DNA of 64,000 bases. It comes from Tragulus kanchil. Taxonomy: Eukaryota; Chordata; Mammalia; Artiodactyla; Tragulidae. This document shows, one piece after another, positions 35,279-46,983 of the stretch. Within the stretch, counting starts at the first letter, position 1; every line of letters begins with the position of its first letter. The position numbers were made by a program, and so were the translations under genes. A model generated the notes under the pieces. That model worked only from the letters and a program-made list of their open reading frames with translations, did no database searches and was not told the DNA's origin. Location of the stretch: positions 97,057,608-97,121,607 of the forward strand of contig JAIOJX010000025.1 of the NCBI GenBank assembly GCA_022376925.1, in the 5' to 3' direction.

Positions 35279-35720
35279 ATTTCAACACTTCGACATTTGA
35301 TTTGATGTTGAAAGACACTGTGGTCATATTTAATTAAACCTTATCTGACCCTGCGTATGTTAGGGTTTTTTTTTAAAAAAAAGGCCCAAAGTATGCTACG
35401 GGGCTTCACATGTCAAGCAATAAATATCCAGTGGGCAAAACTGAACTGCCCTCCTCAGATCCCAATTGAAACTATAATGACCGTGAACATATTTGGGAGA
35501 GAGACTATTTTCTAATCTGTGTAAAGGCAGGACTAAAAGTAGCCCAACAAAAAGTAATCAGCTCTGCCCAAGACTCAGGGCGGACTCAGGAGCCCTACAA
35601 GAACCCCATCACCTTTCTGGAATGGCACTCAAAAAGTTTAGCAGTCTGTCAGGTCAGTTGCTTTCTCTCCCTTTGTTCCTGTCTCATTGCAACAAAGATT
35701 TGCAATGACAGACTGACTAA
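34655..35720 (+). pseudogene. Degraded endogenous retrovirus gag, second copy and continuation
   Basis: The first 620 bp repeat the fragment at 33515 because of duplication 11. Sequence from 35279 to about 35650 continues it with capsid-like pieces (ALT frames give DPNWNYNDREHIWERDY and KNPITFLEW). These match the order of a gammaretroviral capsid but fall in different frames with stops. The continuation recurs at 36411-36780. No protease, full pol or env follows, so most of the coding region is deleted. Confidence 0.65.
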
Positions 35721-37316
35721 ATGGTTTAAAATAACGGGTAATTTACAGCTCAGTTACGGTTCAAGCAGACAGAATTTTCATTAAACAACACTCCCAAGAC
35801 ATAGGAGCAGAAAATCCTGAAGGAGTCTTCCTAGCATTCCCTCTTGGCTTTCTGTTTTTATACTTCCTATCTCCTCCTTTTGGTTCTGTCCTGTAGCAAA
35901 ATAGGCCTTGCACCCACTACCAGTCATGAAAGGGGAAAACAAATGGACATATGCTCAAGGCCAGTATAACTGTTGAAAGTTATAAAACCACTGACTCTAT
36001 TTCTCATCTCTTCCAATAATTGTCTGTTATAATCAGATGTGTGCATGTATAGAATATTTAGGAACCCTTAATGGACTCCTAGTGGCCTAAGGTTACTTGA
36101 GGAAGCCCCTGTGGTTAGTATGTATACAGTGTGTTCCTAGAGTGCACCTGCAAAAGTTGGAAATGTCTCTGTGATTATTTTGTAGCATATGTTGTCTGGT
36201 GCACCTTTTCCACTATATCCAAAATTGCCCCTTTACCCAAGAGCACCTCCACAAAAGCCAGCCTGGATATGGCCCTTGGTTGAAACCAGAGGGGAATTCA
36301 GAGTGACCTGGGTCCGTAAACCCTTATCCCTCCTAGAAGTAAGACACATCAAGACATATCAAGCAAGACCTGGGAAACTATACAGACTATCCAGGCAAAT
36401 ACATAGATAGATTTCAACACTTCGACATTTGATTTGATGTTGAAAGACACTGTGGTCATATTTAATTAAACCTTATCTGACCCTGCGTATGTTAGGGTTT
36501 TTAAAAAAAAGGCCCAAAGTATGCTACGGGGCTTCACATGTCAAGCAATAAATATCCAGTGGGCAAAACTGAACTGCCCTCCTCAGATCCCAATTGAAAC
36601 TATAATGACCGTGAACATATTTGGGAGAGAGACTATTTTCTAATCTGTGTAAAGGCAGGACTAAAAGTAGCCCAACAAAAAGTAATCAGCTCTGCCCAAG
36701 ACTCAGGGCGGACTCAGGAGCCCTACAAGAACCCCATCACCTTTCTGGAATGGCACTCAAAAAGTTTAGCAGTCTGTCAGGTCAGTTGCTTTCTCTCCCT
36801 TTGTTCCTGTCTCATTGCAACAAAGATTTGCAATGACAGACTGACTAAATGGTTTAAAATAACGGGTAATTTACAGCTCAGTTACGGTTCAAGCAGACAG
36901 AATTTTCATTAAACAACACTCCCAAGACATAGGAGCAGAAAATCCTGAAGGAGTCTTCCTAGCATTCCCTCTTGGCTTTCTGTTTTTATACTTCCTATCT
37001 CCTCCTTTTGGTTCTGTCCTGTAGCAAAATAGGCCTTGCACCCACTACCAGTCATGAAAGGGAATACAAATGGACATATGCTCAAGGCCAGTATAACTGT
37101 TGAAAGTTATAAAACCACTGACTCTATTTCTCATCTCTTCCAATAATTGTCTGTTATAATCAGATGTGTGCATGTATAGAATATTTAGGAACCCTTAATG
37201 GACTCCTAGTGGCCTAAGGTTACTTGAGGAAGCCCCTGTGGTTAGTATGTATACAGTGTGTTCCTAGAGTGCACCTGCAAAAGTTGGAAATGTCTCTGTG
37301 ATTATTTTGTAGCATA
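35057..37316. repeat. Direct ~1.13 kb duplication 12 (period 1128-1132)
   Basis: Copy 1 is 35057-36188 and copy 2 is 36189-37316, adjacent. It overlaps duplication 11, so 35057-35278 occurs three times (also 33917-34138). A T-run is shorter in copy 2, and the end of copy 1 has ggggaaaaca where copy 2 has gggaataca. Confidence 0.97.
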
Positions 37317-37430
37317 TCTGTGAGTTCCTTTGGGCATGTCTGGGATGGGGGTTAGATATCAGCTTGCATCCTTTTCAGCTAGGTTACTCGTTGCTCATGC
37401 CTAACTTCCTACCTAATAAAATCTTCAACT
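35650..37430 (+). mobile_element. LTR-like block of an endogenous retrovirus, plus orientation (duplicated)
   Basis: Related in inverted orientation to 29971-30390. It has a TATAAAA box (35981-35987, and 37108-37114 in copy 2). Downstream of the single-copy exit there is an AATAAA signal at 37415-37420, giving a plausible U3-R order. It follows gag-derived sequence directly, consistent with an internally deleted provirus. Ends and target duplication not identified. Confidence 0.5.
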
Positions 37431-37689
37431 GATTAGATGAAATACACTTACATTGTGGAGGGTAATTTTCTTAAAGTCAACTGAGTGTATATATTAATCA
37501 TGTCTTAAAATACCTTCACAGCATTATTTATGCCATTATTTGACCAAAAAACTGAAACTATATTCCAGCCAAGTTGATACATCAAATTTAACCATTACAC
37601 CTCCAATCCCTTTTAATCCCTTTTCAGTGCTCTAGGCAGAGTTATGTTTTCAAAGCATGAAGTGGATGGTATAACTGTTCATTCCCAGT

Positions 37690-37850
37690 AATCTATATTC
37701 ATGTGATTATTTGGTTAAAGTCTGACCCACCTCAAAATAGTAGTAGTTCCCTAAGAACAAAGGCTGTGTCTGTTGTTTATGATGGTATCTTATACACGTT
37801 CATGGTGGATACCCAATAAATACTTGTTTTAAGAAAGGAGAAATTAATAT
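37690..37850 (+). repeat. L2 LINE 3' end
   Basis: Contains gttccctaagaacaaaggctg, gtctgttgtttatgat and ggatacccaataaatacttg, as in the L2 3' end. A second L2-like piece may follow at 37875-37950. Confidence 0.65.
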
Positions 37851-37950
37851 GGATAATTTACTCAGCAACTCTTCACAATAAAACATTGAGTTCCTTGTAA
37901 GCAAAGACCCTCTTTTGTCATGTTTCTTTTATTACCAGCACCCAGCATAT

Positions 37951-38439
37951 AACTATGAATGTGGAAATTTGTCCTTAATATGGAAAAAGTTAGTTTGGAA
38001 ATATGGAGACAATAATCATTACATGGCTGGCCCTAAGACTGAGAGTTCAATGAGTAGTGATGCAGTTGTTGACCATGTATTGTTTCTAATAAGGTGATAA
38101 AATAAGCAGAAGCAGCTGTTGGAAAGAGAAATGAGATGACTAGCTGACATGAAAGAGACCATGTGGTCTTAAAGAGGTGACCAGAGTGGCCTTAGTTAAA
38201 TTCCGGTGTTTTGGGTTTTTTTTTTTCAGCTTAAAATCTGGACATACCTTTATTTCAGTCTTTGAAATCTAAGAAATTTCTGATTCCCTATAAGAAATAT
38301 CAACCTAATTCTTCCCTTTTTATATTTAGGTTATTGATAAGATCTTTTACTCCTTGTAGTCAGAAGAAATCAGTTCAACAATGTGCTTTCAGGGAGTGCT
38401 ATGACAAGATTAGTCATTATATTACTTTCATATACATGC
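37951..38439. other. No recognisable feature
   Basis: Unique-looking AT-rich sequence. The 107-codon frame at 38262-38585 runs into the AT/ATAC simple repeat and is not a gene. Confidence 0.45.
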
Positions 38440-38565
38440 ATTATATCTATAATATATATATAAGTGCAAATATAAATAAATATATCTATAAATATATACA
38501 GATATATATCTATATAGATAAATATATATATACATATACACATATATATATATGTATATATTTAG
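38440..38565. repeat. AT-rich simple repeat
   Basis: Long imperfect TA/TATAAA/TACA run. Confidence 0.9.
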
Positions 38566-38597
38566 CTGCATTAGGTTTCAGTTGAAATGCATGAGTT

Positions 38598-38765
38598 TTT
38601 TTTTTTTTTTTAGTCTTCGTTGAGACATAGGGGCTCATTTAGTTGTGGCATGTGGAGTCTTTAGTTACAGCATGAGAGATCTAGTTCCCTGACCAGTTTT
38701 TCAAACCTAGGCCCACTGCAGTGGAGACACAGAGCCTTAGCCACTGGACCAGTAGGAAAATCCAT
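38598..38765 (-). mobile_element. CHR-type SINE
   Basis: Poly-T, then agtcttcgttgagacat, agttgtggcatgtgg, gatctagttccctgacca, and a tRNA-like head ending ccactggaccagtagg. Confidence 0.8.
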
Positions 38766-39445
38766 AGCCTGCCTTTTTTGACTCTTTTCTCCTGCTGTTT
38801 TTCTCCCTTCTCTGTTTCTTCACTGTCTCAAGTGTTATAAAGAATACTTGTGGAGGTTACATTTTGCCTACCTGATCTAAGAGTGAACATGAATTTTAGG
38901 GAATTTGGCTAGATTTAAGTGAAAGTGCAATGGACTTAACAATACAGAAAACAGTAAGTATAACAGCATGGACATTACTATTATCTATCATTTATTGGTT
39001 GTTTAGGTTGTGCAGTACTCTGCTAGATTTCTCTGAAAATATTTCTGACTGTGGCGCTCCCTTTACCTCTTAACATTTTGCATTTTTATTGGCATATTTG
39101 CCACATTGTTCTAGAATTTCTCTGATCAATCTTTTTCACCATGAACTGGAATATCCTAACAGAATAATTTTAAATCAAAGATGTTGAATCTTTATATTCT
39201 ATATGAAGAAAATAGGCAAAAATATATTATCCTAGACATTTTTGTCATAGCTAATGTATATATAGTGCTTATTAGCTGGCAGTTACTTTTCTAAGTATTT
39301 TAAAATGTTTTATATTAATTTATAATGCATTTTTGAGGATTACAATCTAATGGATTTTTGGATTCCTAAGATGTTTTTGTACCAATTTTTATCTCCTTAG
39401 GGAAGTTGAATTTAAATTTTGGCTCTGTGCTTTCTTTCTTTGGAT
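38766..39445. other. Mostly unassigned; weak MIR trace
   Basis: A decayed minus-strand MIR is possible at 39243-39330 (agtgcttattagctggcag, ttctaagtattttaaaatg). Otherwise nothing recognised. Confidence 0.4.
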
Positions 39446-39448
39446 AAT

Positions 39449-39945
39449 AGATATATTAGGGTTCAGAAACAGAATCAATGATATATATATATATATATAT
39501 ATATATACACCTACATATATATCTGTGTATGTGTGTATACATATACACACACACACAAACACATGTAGAAAGATTTACTATCAGGTATTGACTCATGTGA
39601 CTATCTAGATTGAGAAGTTGGGCCATCTCCATTTGCCAGCTAAGACTCTGGGAAGAAGGTGGTGTAGTTTCAGCTCAAACCTAAAGACCCAAGAGTCAAG
39701 AGTGCCGATGTCTGAAGGCAGGAGAGGATGGATATTCTAGCTAAAGCAAGACAGCAAATTCACCCTTCTTCTGCCTTTTGATTCTGTTCAGTCCCTCAAT
39801 GGATTTGATGATGTCTGCTCATGTTAATGAAGGTCATCTTGACCCAGTCTATCAATCAAATGCTAACTTCTTTTGCGAACACCCTCCCAGACTACCCCAA
39901 AATAATGTTTCACATTGAAGCAAGAAACTTAATACCATGAGGATC
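39449..39945 (+). mobile_element. MLT2-type ERVL solo LTR
   Basis: Follows MLT2 order: atatattagggttcagaaacag, an AT/CA microsatellite, gatttactatcaggtattgac, tcacccttcttctgcc, gattctgttcagtccctcaa, tcaaatgctaac, aacaccctcccagac, ccaaaataatgtttc. Old and diverged; no internal viral genes beside it. Confidence 0.75.
39479..39560. repeat. AT/CA microsatellite
   Basis: (AT)n followed by mixed TATG/CA repeats inside the MLT2 LTR. Confidence 0.95.
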
Positions 39946-40014
39946 AATTTTCTGTCATGTAAAACAAGGACTGAGTCACCCACTTCTCATCATGCATATT
40001 CCTAGCTCTTTATT

Positions 40015-40226
40015 GGGCTTCCCCAGTGACTCAGCCTTGAAGAATCTATCTGTGAATGCAGGAAATGCAAATTCTGTTTCTGAGTTGGAACGATGCCCTG
40101 GAGAAGGAAATGGCAACCCACTTCAGTGTTTTTGCCTTGGAAATCCCATGGATGAAGGAACCTGGCAGGCTACAGCCCATATGGTCGTAAAGAATTGGAC
40201 ACGACTTAGCAACTATGCAACAACCT
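40015..40226 (+). mobile_element. Bov-tA SINE with target duplication
   Basis: Head gggcttccccagtgactcag, Bov-A body (aaatggcaacccacttcagtg, acctggcaggctacagccc, ggacacgacttagcaac). Flanks tagctctttatt (40003-40014) and tagctccttatt (40227-40238) form a 12-bp target duplication with one mismatch. Confidence 0.92.
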
Positions 40227-40238
40227 TAGCTCCTTATT

Positions 40239-40815
40239 ATCTTTCACCTTCACTCCTCAGATTAATGTAACCATATGATGAAAAAGAGAGATGAAGGAAC
40301 TCAGGGTATAGGAAAGATAATGACAGTAATTGTTGAGCACTTCAAGGTGAAAAAAGAAAGAGAGAACAACCAATGGATTCTGGTCATGGTGCTACACAAG
40401 GATAGTTGGAGCTGGACTTTCAAGTGAATACTTGTTAAATGAAAATGTGAAGCAGTGATTAGAGTTGGAAATAACAACACTGAGGTAGTTATGGGTGTGA
40501 ATGACTGTGGTAGGTGAGTTGGTATCTATGCTGGAGGAGAGAGAAATTAGGAACTGAGAGGCCAGTAGGGGCAAATTATCTACACAATCATATTGGAATT
40601 ACATAGGACATAAGAGAGATATAGTGTGTTAGAGAGGGTATAGGTGACTTAAGAGTTAAAGTGGTCAGAAAATGTCCTACATATTCCCAATAGAAAGCTA
40701 TATTATGGAGTCAGAATACTTGAAACTTACTGTACTACTAGTTACTAGTTATATAACACTGCAAATTTTCTTTTTTTGACTGTTAGATTTCTCATTTTAA
40801 AAATGACTATAAGAA
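40239..40815. other. No recognisable feature
   Basis: Unique-looking A/G-rich sequence with no gene. Confidence 0.45.
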
Positions 40816-40992
40816 CTGCCTCTGCGACGACAGAGGCCACCGCAATGGGAGGCCCACAGGAGCCAAAGAACAAAGACGGGTGAAAATAGACAAATGAAAG
40901 ACCAATAGAAGTGGCCCGCCCATCCCTCTCCCTGCCCACCCCACTCCCAAACAGATAAATAAATAAAATTAAAAAAAAAAAAAAAAAAAAAA
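40816..40992 (+). mobile_element. CHR-type SINE, 5'-truncated
   Basis: Starts within the body (gaggccaccgcaatgggaggc), then agaccaatagaagtggcccg and a ~24-base A tail. The tRNA-like head is missing. Confidence 0.85.
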
Positions 40993-41481
40993 CGAGGGCA
41001 TAGTGTTTTCACTCCTTTAAAAATTGGAGACTGAATGACATTTGAGGGCTGCTTTTTAATTCATTTTCCTATATTTATCATCTATTTTCAAATAACTAAC
41101 TCTGATCAATAAACATTGTAGATGATTTTATTTGATAAGTAGTTATAGAGTCTCTGTTAGATGCCAAGCTCATATTCTTTATATGTGATACTTTACATTT
41201 TACCCACAATAAATCTCAGTTCACTTTACAGTGAACTTCAATTTTTAGATATTTCTCCCCTAGGTTCAGGAAAACAAACCAATTTTCTAACAGCCTGAAT
41301 ATTAATAAGTTTTCATTGACAGAGAGGTTCTATAATGTGTAGAGTACACACAATACCCTTTTACCCAAGCACAAACCTCTTTGGTGGCATTAACTAAAAT
41401 GGAAAAAAAAGCAAGCATGCCAGTAAACACACAAAACAAAAATAAACTAGCAGGTTTGAATTTGCATCCCTACTTTAGCTG

Positions 41482-41608
41482 TAGAAGGAAATGGCAACCC
41501 ACTCCAGTATTCTTACCTGGAAAATCCCATGGAGTGAGGAGCCTGGCAGAATACAGTCCCCATAGGACTGCAAAGCGTTGGACATAACTTATTGACTAAA
41601 CAACAATA
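41482..41608 (+). mobile_element. Bov-A monomer
   Basis: gaaggaaatggcaacccact, cctggaaaatcccatggag, gagcctggcagaatacagtc, ggacataacttattgac. No tRNA-like head. Confidence 0.88.
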
Positions 41609-41785
41609 ATGTGCTTTAACTATAAAACACCGTATGCTGTGTACGTATTTATGTTACAGTTGTGTAATTTGTGTTTAAAAATAAAAGGCATTAATCATGT
41701 TTTTGTAATAATAATTAGTAATAGTTTTGACCATGTTTAAAGGTGGAATTAAATACATAATGGGTCTGCTTTAATAATTACATGT

Positions 41786-41963
41786 GGTAAAGAATCCACC
41801 TGCCGTGCAGTAGACTTGGGTTTTTTGATCCCTGGGTTGGGAAGATCCCATGGAGAAGGGAATAGCTAGCTACCCACTCTAGTATTCTTGTCTGGAGAAT
41901 TCCATGGCTCATCCGTGGGTTGAAAAGAGTCTGACACAACTGAGAGACTATCACTTAACTTTA
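41786..41963 (+). mobile_element. Bov-tA SINE
   Basis: tggtaaagaatccacctgcc, gatccctgggttgggaagat, agtattcttgtctggagaat, gagtctgacacaactgag. Repeated at 42876-43053. Confidence 0.9.
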
Positions 41964-42679
41964 ATACTTACAGTTTCTAATTGGTATTTGGCAATAAATT
42001 TCAAATTCTGAGAAAGTAAGGAACATGTTATTTTCTTATTTTTGATCCTAGGGCCTACCACAAAGTAGGTCCTCAGGAAATGTTAATTGTTTTTTAAATT
42101 TAAAATTTAAAACCATGTGGATTTTATAGTGAACAAAATGATTTTTAAAATGAATTATAAACCTAAAACAAAAACTAACATTTTTCAAGTGTGAAAATAG
42201 ATATTGCTTCTAAATTAATCTCATGTAAGTTATAAATCAAAACCCCAGTATCTGAGATATTTTTATGTATAGATTCGAAACAAGCAACAGCTCTGCTAAA
42301 TGCTTCTAGATGTTAAGAACACATATGGGTAAGATGAATAATTTACCATGTCTGACATTGAACAGTAGTTTAACTGACCCCTCCACTCTTCAAACATCTG
42401 GTATGTTTTCAATAAATAGGGCAGCAGTAAACGTAATATAGAAGAAAAACTTGCTCAGGGGTTTAGGGATATGAGTTTGTTGGGCTGTGGGATTATGGAT
42501 GTATATGCTTTTAATCATAGAAGATTATGTACATACAATCAGTATTTTTTATTAAAAAGCATAAATAGCTTCTGAATAACGTTTGGAATTTGAAATACAA
42601 GCAGTGAGCTCTAAGGGCAATGTAATTTTCTTAACAATTACAGTTTCCCTTCAATGAGAATTTTTATTTTGCCAAGCAT

Positions 42680-42808
42680 GGTGATGGGCAAATTGAGTTC
42701 ATTACCTTTCGTCCTTAAAACCATCTTAAAAGATAGGTATGGTCTTCAGTTTAATTATGCAGGAACTGAAGTGTGAAAAGGTGAACAAAGTAGCTGCAGG
42801 TCACAAAA
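42680..42808 (-). repeat. MIR-like SINE
   Basis: Antisense MIR pieces (ggaactgaagtgtgaaaagg, agtagctgcaggtcac). The single-copy exit at 43897 onward continues with caagatttgacttcagg, as MIR should. Repeated at 43770-43935. Confidence 0.6.
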
Positions 42809-44126
42809 GAATAGTTTTGACCATGTTTAAAGGTGGAATTAAATACATAATGGGTCTGCTTTAATAATTACATGTGGTAAAGAATCCACCTGCCGTGCAG
42901 TAGACTTGGGTTTTTTGATCCCTGGGTTGGGAAGATCCCATGGAGAAGGGAATAGCTAGCTACCCACTCTAGTATTCTTGTCTGGAGAATTCCATGGCTC
43001 ATCCGTGGGTTGAAAAGAGTCTGACACAACTGAGAGACTATCACTTAACTTTAATACTTACAGTTTCTAATTGGTATTTGGCAATAAATTTCAAATTCTG
43101 AGAAAGTAAGGAACATGTTATTTTCTTATTTTTGATCCTAGGGCCTACCACAAAGTAGGTCCTCAGGAAATGTTAATTGTTTTTAATTAAATTAAAGCCA
43201 TGTGGATTTTATAGTGAACAAAATGATTTTTAAAATGAATTATAAACCTAAAACAAAAACTAACATTTTTCAAGTGTGAAAATAGATATTGCTTCTAAAT
43301 TAATCTCATGTAAGTTATAAATCAAAACCCCAGTATCTGAGATATTTTTATGTATAGATTCGAAACAAGCAACAGCTCTGCTAAATGCTTCTAGATGTTA
43401 AGAACACATATGGGTAAGATGAATAATTTACCATGTCTGACATTGAACAGTAGTTTAACTGACCCCTCCACTCTTCAAACATCTGGTATGTTTTCAATAA
43501 ATAGGGCAGCAGTAAACGTAATATAGAAGAAAAACTTGCTCAGGGGTTTAGGGATATGAGTTTGTTGGGCTGTGGGATTATGGATGTATATGCTTTTAAT
43601 CATAGAAGATTATGTACATACAATCAGTATTTTTTATTAAAAAGCATAAATAGCTTCTGAATAACGTTTGGAATTTGAAATACAAGCAGTGAGCTCTAAG
43701 GGCAATGTAATTTTCTTAACAATTACAGTTTCCCTTCAATGAGAATTTTTATTTTGCCAAGCATGGTGATGGGCAAATTGAGTTCATTACCTTTCGTCCT
43801 TAAAACCATCTTAAAAGATAGGTATGGTCTTCAGTTTAATTATGCAGGAACTGAAGTGTGAAAAGGTGAACAAAGTAGCTGCAGGTCACAAAAGAGAAAT
43901 GAGCAGAACAAGATTTGACTTCAGGTCTCACAAATGCAAGGGCACACGCTCTTTTTTTGCAGCCTGCCTTTTAGAGTTCTTGTGAGATTAAGTTAATAAT
44001 AATACAAACACTTTACATATATTAGCATATTTAATCCTTGGAGAAAACAATGGGGAAATTGAGAAGACACGGTCTACACATAAGAGAAATCATGGACAGC
44101 TCCTAGTTCAAGCATGACACATACAT

Positions 44127-44299
44127 TTGGTTGTTCAGTAGCTAAGTTGTGTCTTTTGCCACCTTATGGACTGTGACCCACTAGATTCCTCTGTCCATGG
44201 GATTTCTGAGTGGTTGCGATTTCCTTCCCCAGGGGAGATCAGATCTGTGTCTCTTGCACTGGCAGGCAGATACTTTACCACTGAACTGGCAATGAAGCA
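44127..44299 (-). mobile_element. Bov-tA SINE
   Basis: Minus strand: ttcagtagctaagttgtgtc, attcctctgtccatgggatt, ctggcaggcagatactttacc. Flanks catgacacatacat (44113-44126) and catgacatatatt (44300-44312) are a likely old target duplication. Confidence 0.88.
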
Positions 44300-44416
44300 A
44301 CATGACATATATTAGGTACCAAGAAAATATAAGGTCACTTCTCTGCATGTTGTCAATGATTTTTACAGAGTAAACACAGAGTAAATAATGGAAATTTTAA
44401 TACCTGCATTGCATGT

Positions 44417-44632
44417 GTATGTGTGTGCTCAGTTGTGTCTGACTCTTTGTTACCCCAAGGCCTGTAGCTTGCTAGGCTCCTCTGTCCATGGAATTTTATA
44501 AACAAGAATACTTGAGTGGGCTGCCATTTCCTACTCCAGGAGATCTTCCGAATCTAAGAATTGAACCCACATCTCCTGTGTCTCATGCATTGGCAGGAAG
44601 CTTCTTCACCACTAGAGCCATCTGGGAAACAC
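44417..44632 (-). mobile_element. Bov-tA SINE
   Basis: Minus strand: gtgtgctcagttgtgtctga, ggctcctctgtccatggaat, aagaatacttgagtgggctg, gcaggaagcttcttcacca. Confidence 0.9.
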
Positions 44633-44669
44633 AATATATGCATTATAGATAAATTTAAAAAGCAGAACA

Positions 44670-44975
44670 GAGCTTCCTTGGTGGTCCAGTGGGTAAAGAG
44701 TCTACCTTGCAGTACAAGGGACACCTGTTTGATCCCTGGTCTGGGAAGATGCCACGCGTGGAAGAACAGCTGGGTGTGTGTGTCCAGTTACTAGCCGGCA
44801 CTCTGGAGCACATGTGCCCAGAGCCAGTACTGTGCAATGAGAGAGGCCACTGCGATGGGAAACCCACACATGCTAAAGAATAAAGATGGATGAAAAGTAA
44901 AAGATGACTTAGAGGCAAAAAAAAAAAAAAAGGTAACCTAATAGATTAAAAAATGATCATTAAAAAAAAAAAAAG
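44670..44975 (+). mobile_element. CHR-type SINE with target duplication
   Basis: Head agcttccttggtggtccagt...gtttgatccctggtctggga. Body agagaggccactgcgatgg. Tail with two A-runs. Flanked by gcagaaca at 44662-44669 and 44976-44983. Confidence 0.88.
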
Positions 44976-44983
44976 GCAGAACA

Positions 44984-45640
44984 AATACTAGATAGCCCCT
45001 CAGACTATTGTTTTATATGGCATTTCACTCCTCCCATATATAGGAGAGTTATGATTTTCTATATTTAGGTTTATAGAAATATCTGGCACAGTGATCACTT
45101 TTGGATTATGTCTGTTTCATAAACTCTTGTAGTCAGGGCATTTTCATCTAAATGCCAGGCAATTTGTGATTACTCTTGTTTTATGACCTTTCAGTCAGTA
45201 TGCAATCTATTTGACAGTGCTCATCCAACACCTATAGTAATTTTGCTTAATATGAGAGTTAGTTTTCCTGAGAAACAAACTTAGGTCTTAATAAATCAAA
45301 TATAATCCAATACTTCTGCAATCCTACCTTAATCGACTTATCTTCAAATGGTACGACAAAAAGAATCATGTTTGCTGGCATGATTTGTTTCTTTGGAAAT
45401 CTATGCTAATTCCAGTTTATAGTCTATTGCTTTTGCTTTACTAGACTATTTTTATGAATAGGTAGTTCATCATCCTGGTGAAGCTAGAAATAAAAATGTT
45501 TCAGGAGAGAACAGGTTTCACACCACAATCATGTGGCAGATCATGGAACTTTATCATGGCCTTCATTTAATTTAGATGAAATTGGTAGGGAGACTGAGGG
45601 ATATTTATTAGTTTGTGGTCATTTTCTGCCTCTTTCACCC
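44984..45640. other. No recognisable gene
   Basis: Unique-looking AT-rich sequence up to the L2 fragment. Mostly repeated at 46192 onward. Confidence 0.45.
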
Positions 45641-45659
45641 CTCCCTCTGCTACACACAC

Positions 45660-46045
45660 ACAGTTAAGCATTCATGTCTGTATTCTTTGCCGCCCTCTAA
45701 ATAGAATATATGTTTTCTGAGGGGTAGAAGTAATGATTTTATAACTATTACATTACCTTCCATGCCTATCAAAATAAGAAGCACATAGTAGGTGATCAGT
45801 GCTTCCCCAGTGGCTCAGCAGGTAAAGAATCTGCCTGCAATGCAGGAGACACAGAAGGCATGGGTTTGATTCCTTCATAAGGAAAATCCACTGGAAAGCA
45901 AATGATAACTACTTCAATTTTTCTTGCCTGAAAAATCCCAGGGACAGAGGAGCCTAGGAGGGTACCATCCAATGGGTCACAGAGTTGAACACGACTGAGT
46001 GCCTAAGCACAAACACAGTAGGTGATCAGTAATTCTAGTTGGCTC
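45660..46045 (+). repeat. L2 LINE 3' end interrupted by Bov-tA
   Basis: The L2-like end (atgtctgtattctttgcc, tagaatatatgttttctgag, aagcacatagtaggtgatcag) is split by the SINE at 45801-46016. Repeated at about 46730-47112. Confidence 0.6.
45801..46016 (+). mobile_element. Bov-tA SINE with perfect 14-bp target duplication
   Basis: gcttccccagtggctcagca, gtaaagaatctgcctgcaat, gaggagcctaggagggtacc, gaacacgactgagtgcc. Flanked by agtaggtgatcagt at 45787-45800 and 46017-46030. Repeated at 46870-47085, and its 3' half again at 48142-48243. Confidence 0.95.
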
Positions 46046-46983
46046 ATATTCTCAGTCAACCAAGGAGTATAAAGTTGTGGTTGAAGAAACTTAGCTTTAA
46101 TCTTTGATTCCTGTATGCTGTATAATCTTGGGAACGTTATTTAAACCTCATCTTTTCATCTGTGCATTGTGGCTGATGTCTTAATTTTATTTGTCTGTTT
46201 CATAAACTCTTGTAGTTTTAAATGCCAGGCAATTTGTGATTACTCTTGTTTTATGACCTTTCAGTCAGTATGCAATCTATTTGACAGTGCTCATCCAACA
46301 CCTATAGTAATTTTGCTTAATATGAGAGTTAGTTTTCCTGAGAAACAAACTTAGGTCTTAATAAATCAAATATAATCCAATACTTCTGCAATCCTACCTT
46401 AATCGACTTATCTTCAAATGGTACGACAAAAGAATCATGTTTGCTGGCATGATTTGTTTCTTTGGAAATCTATGCTAATTCCAGTTTATAGTCTATTGCT
46501 TTTGCTTTACTAGACTATTTTTATGAATAGGTAGTTCATCATCCTGGTGAAGCTAGAAATAAAAATGTTTCAGGAGAGAACAGGTTTCACACCACAATCA
46601 TGTGGCAGATCATGGAACTTTATCATGGCCTTCATTTAATTTAGATGAAATTGGTAGGGAGACTGAGGGATATTTATTAGTTTGTGGTCATTTTCTGCCT
46701 CTTTCACCCCTCCCTCTGCTACACACACACAGTTAAGCATTCATGTCTGTATTCTTTGCCGCCCTCTAAATAGAATATATGTTTTCTGAGGGGTAGAAGT
46801 AATGATTTTATAACTATTACATTACCTTCCATGCCTATCAAAATAAGAAGCACATAGTAGGTGATCAGTGCTTCCCCAGTGGCTCAGCAGGTAAAGAATC
46901 TGCCTGCAATGCAGGAGACACAGAAGGCATGGGTTTGATTCCTTCATAAGGAAAATCCACTGGAAAGCAAATGATAACTACTT

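Larger units (their letters stand above)
41720..43896. repeat. Direct ~1.09 kb duplication 13 (period 1087-1090)
   Basis: Copy 1 is 41720-42809 and copy 2 is 42810-43896, adjacent. The main difference is an AT-rich run (gttttttaaatttaaaattt against gtttttaattaaattaaag). It carries a Bov-tA and a MIR-like fragment. Confidence 0.97.

Noticed and set aside
32395..35720. A functional retroviral gag-pol
   Set aside because: Frames are short and interrupted by stops and shifts. The order is wrong, and no protease, intact polymerase or env is present.
38262..38585. 107-codon frame at the AT-rich repeat
   Set aside because: The C-terminal half is translated simple repeat (Tyr/Ile/Lys-rich), with no domain.
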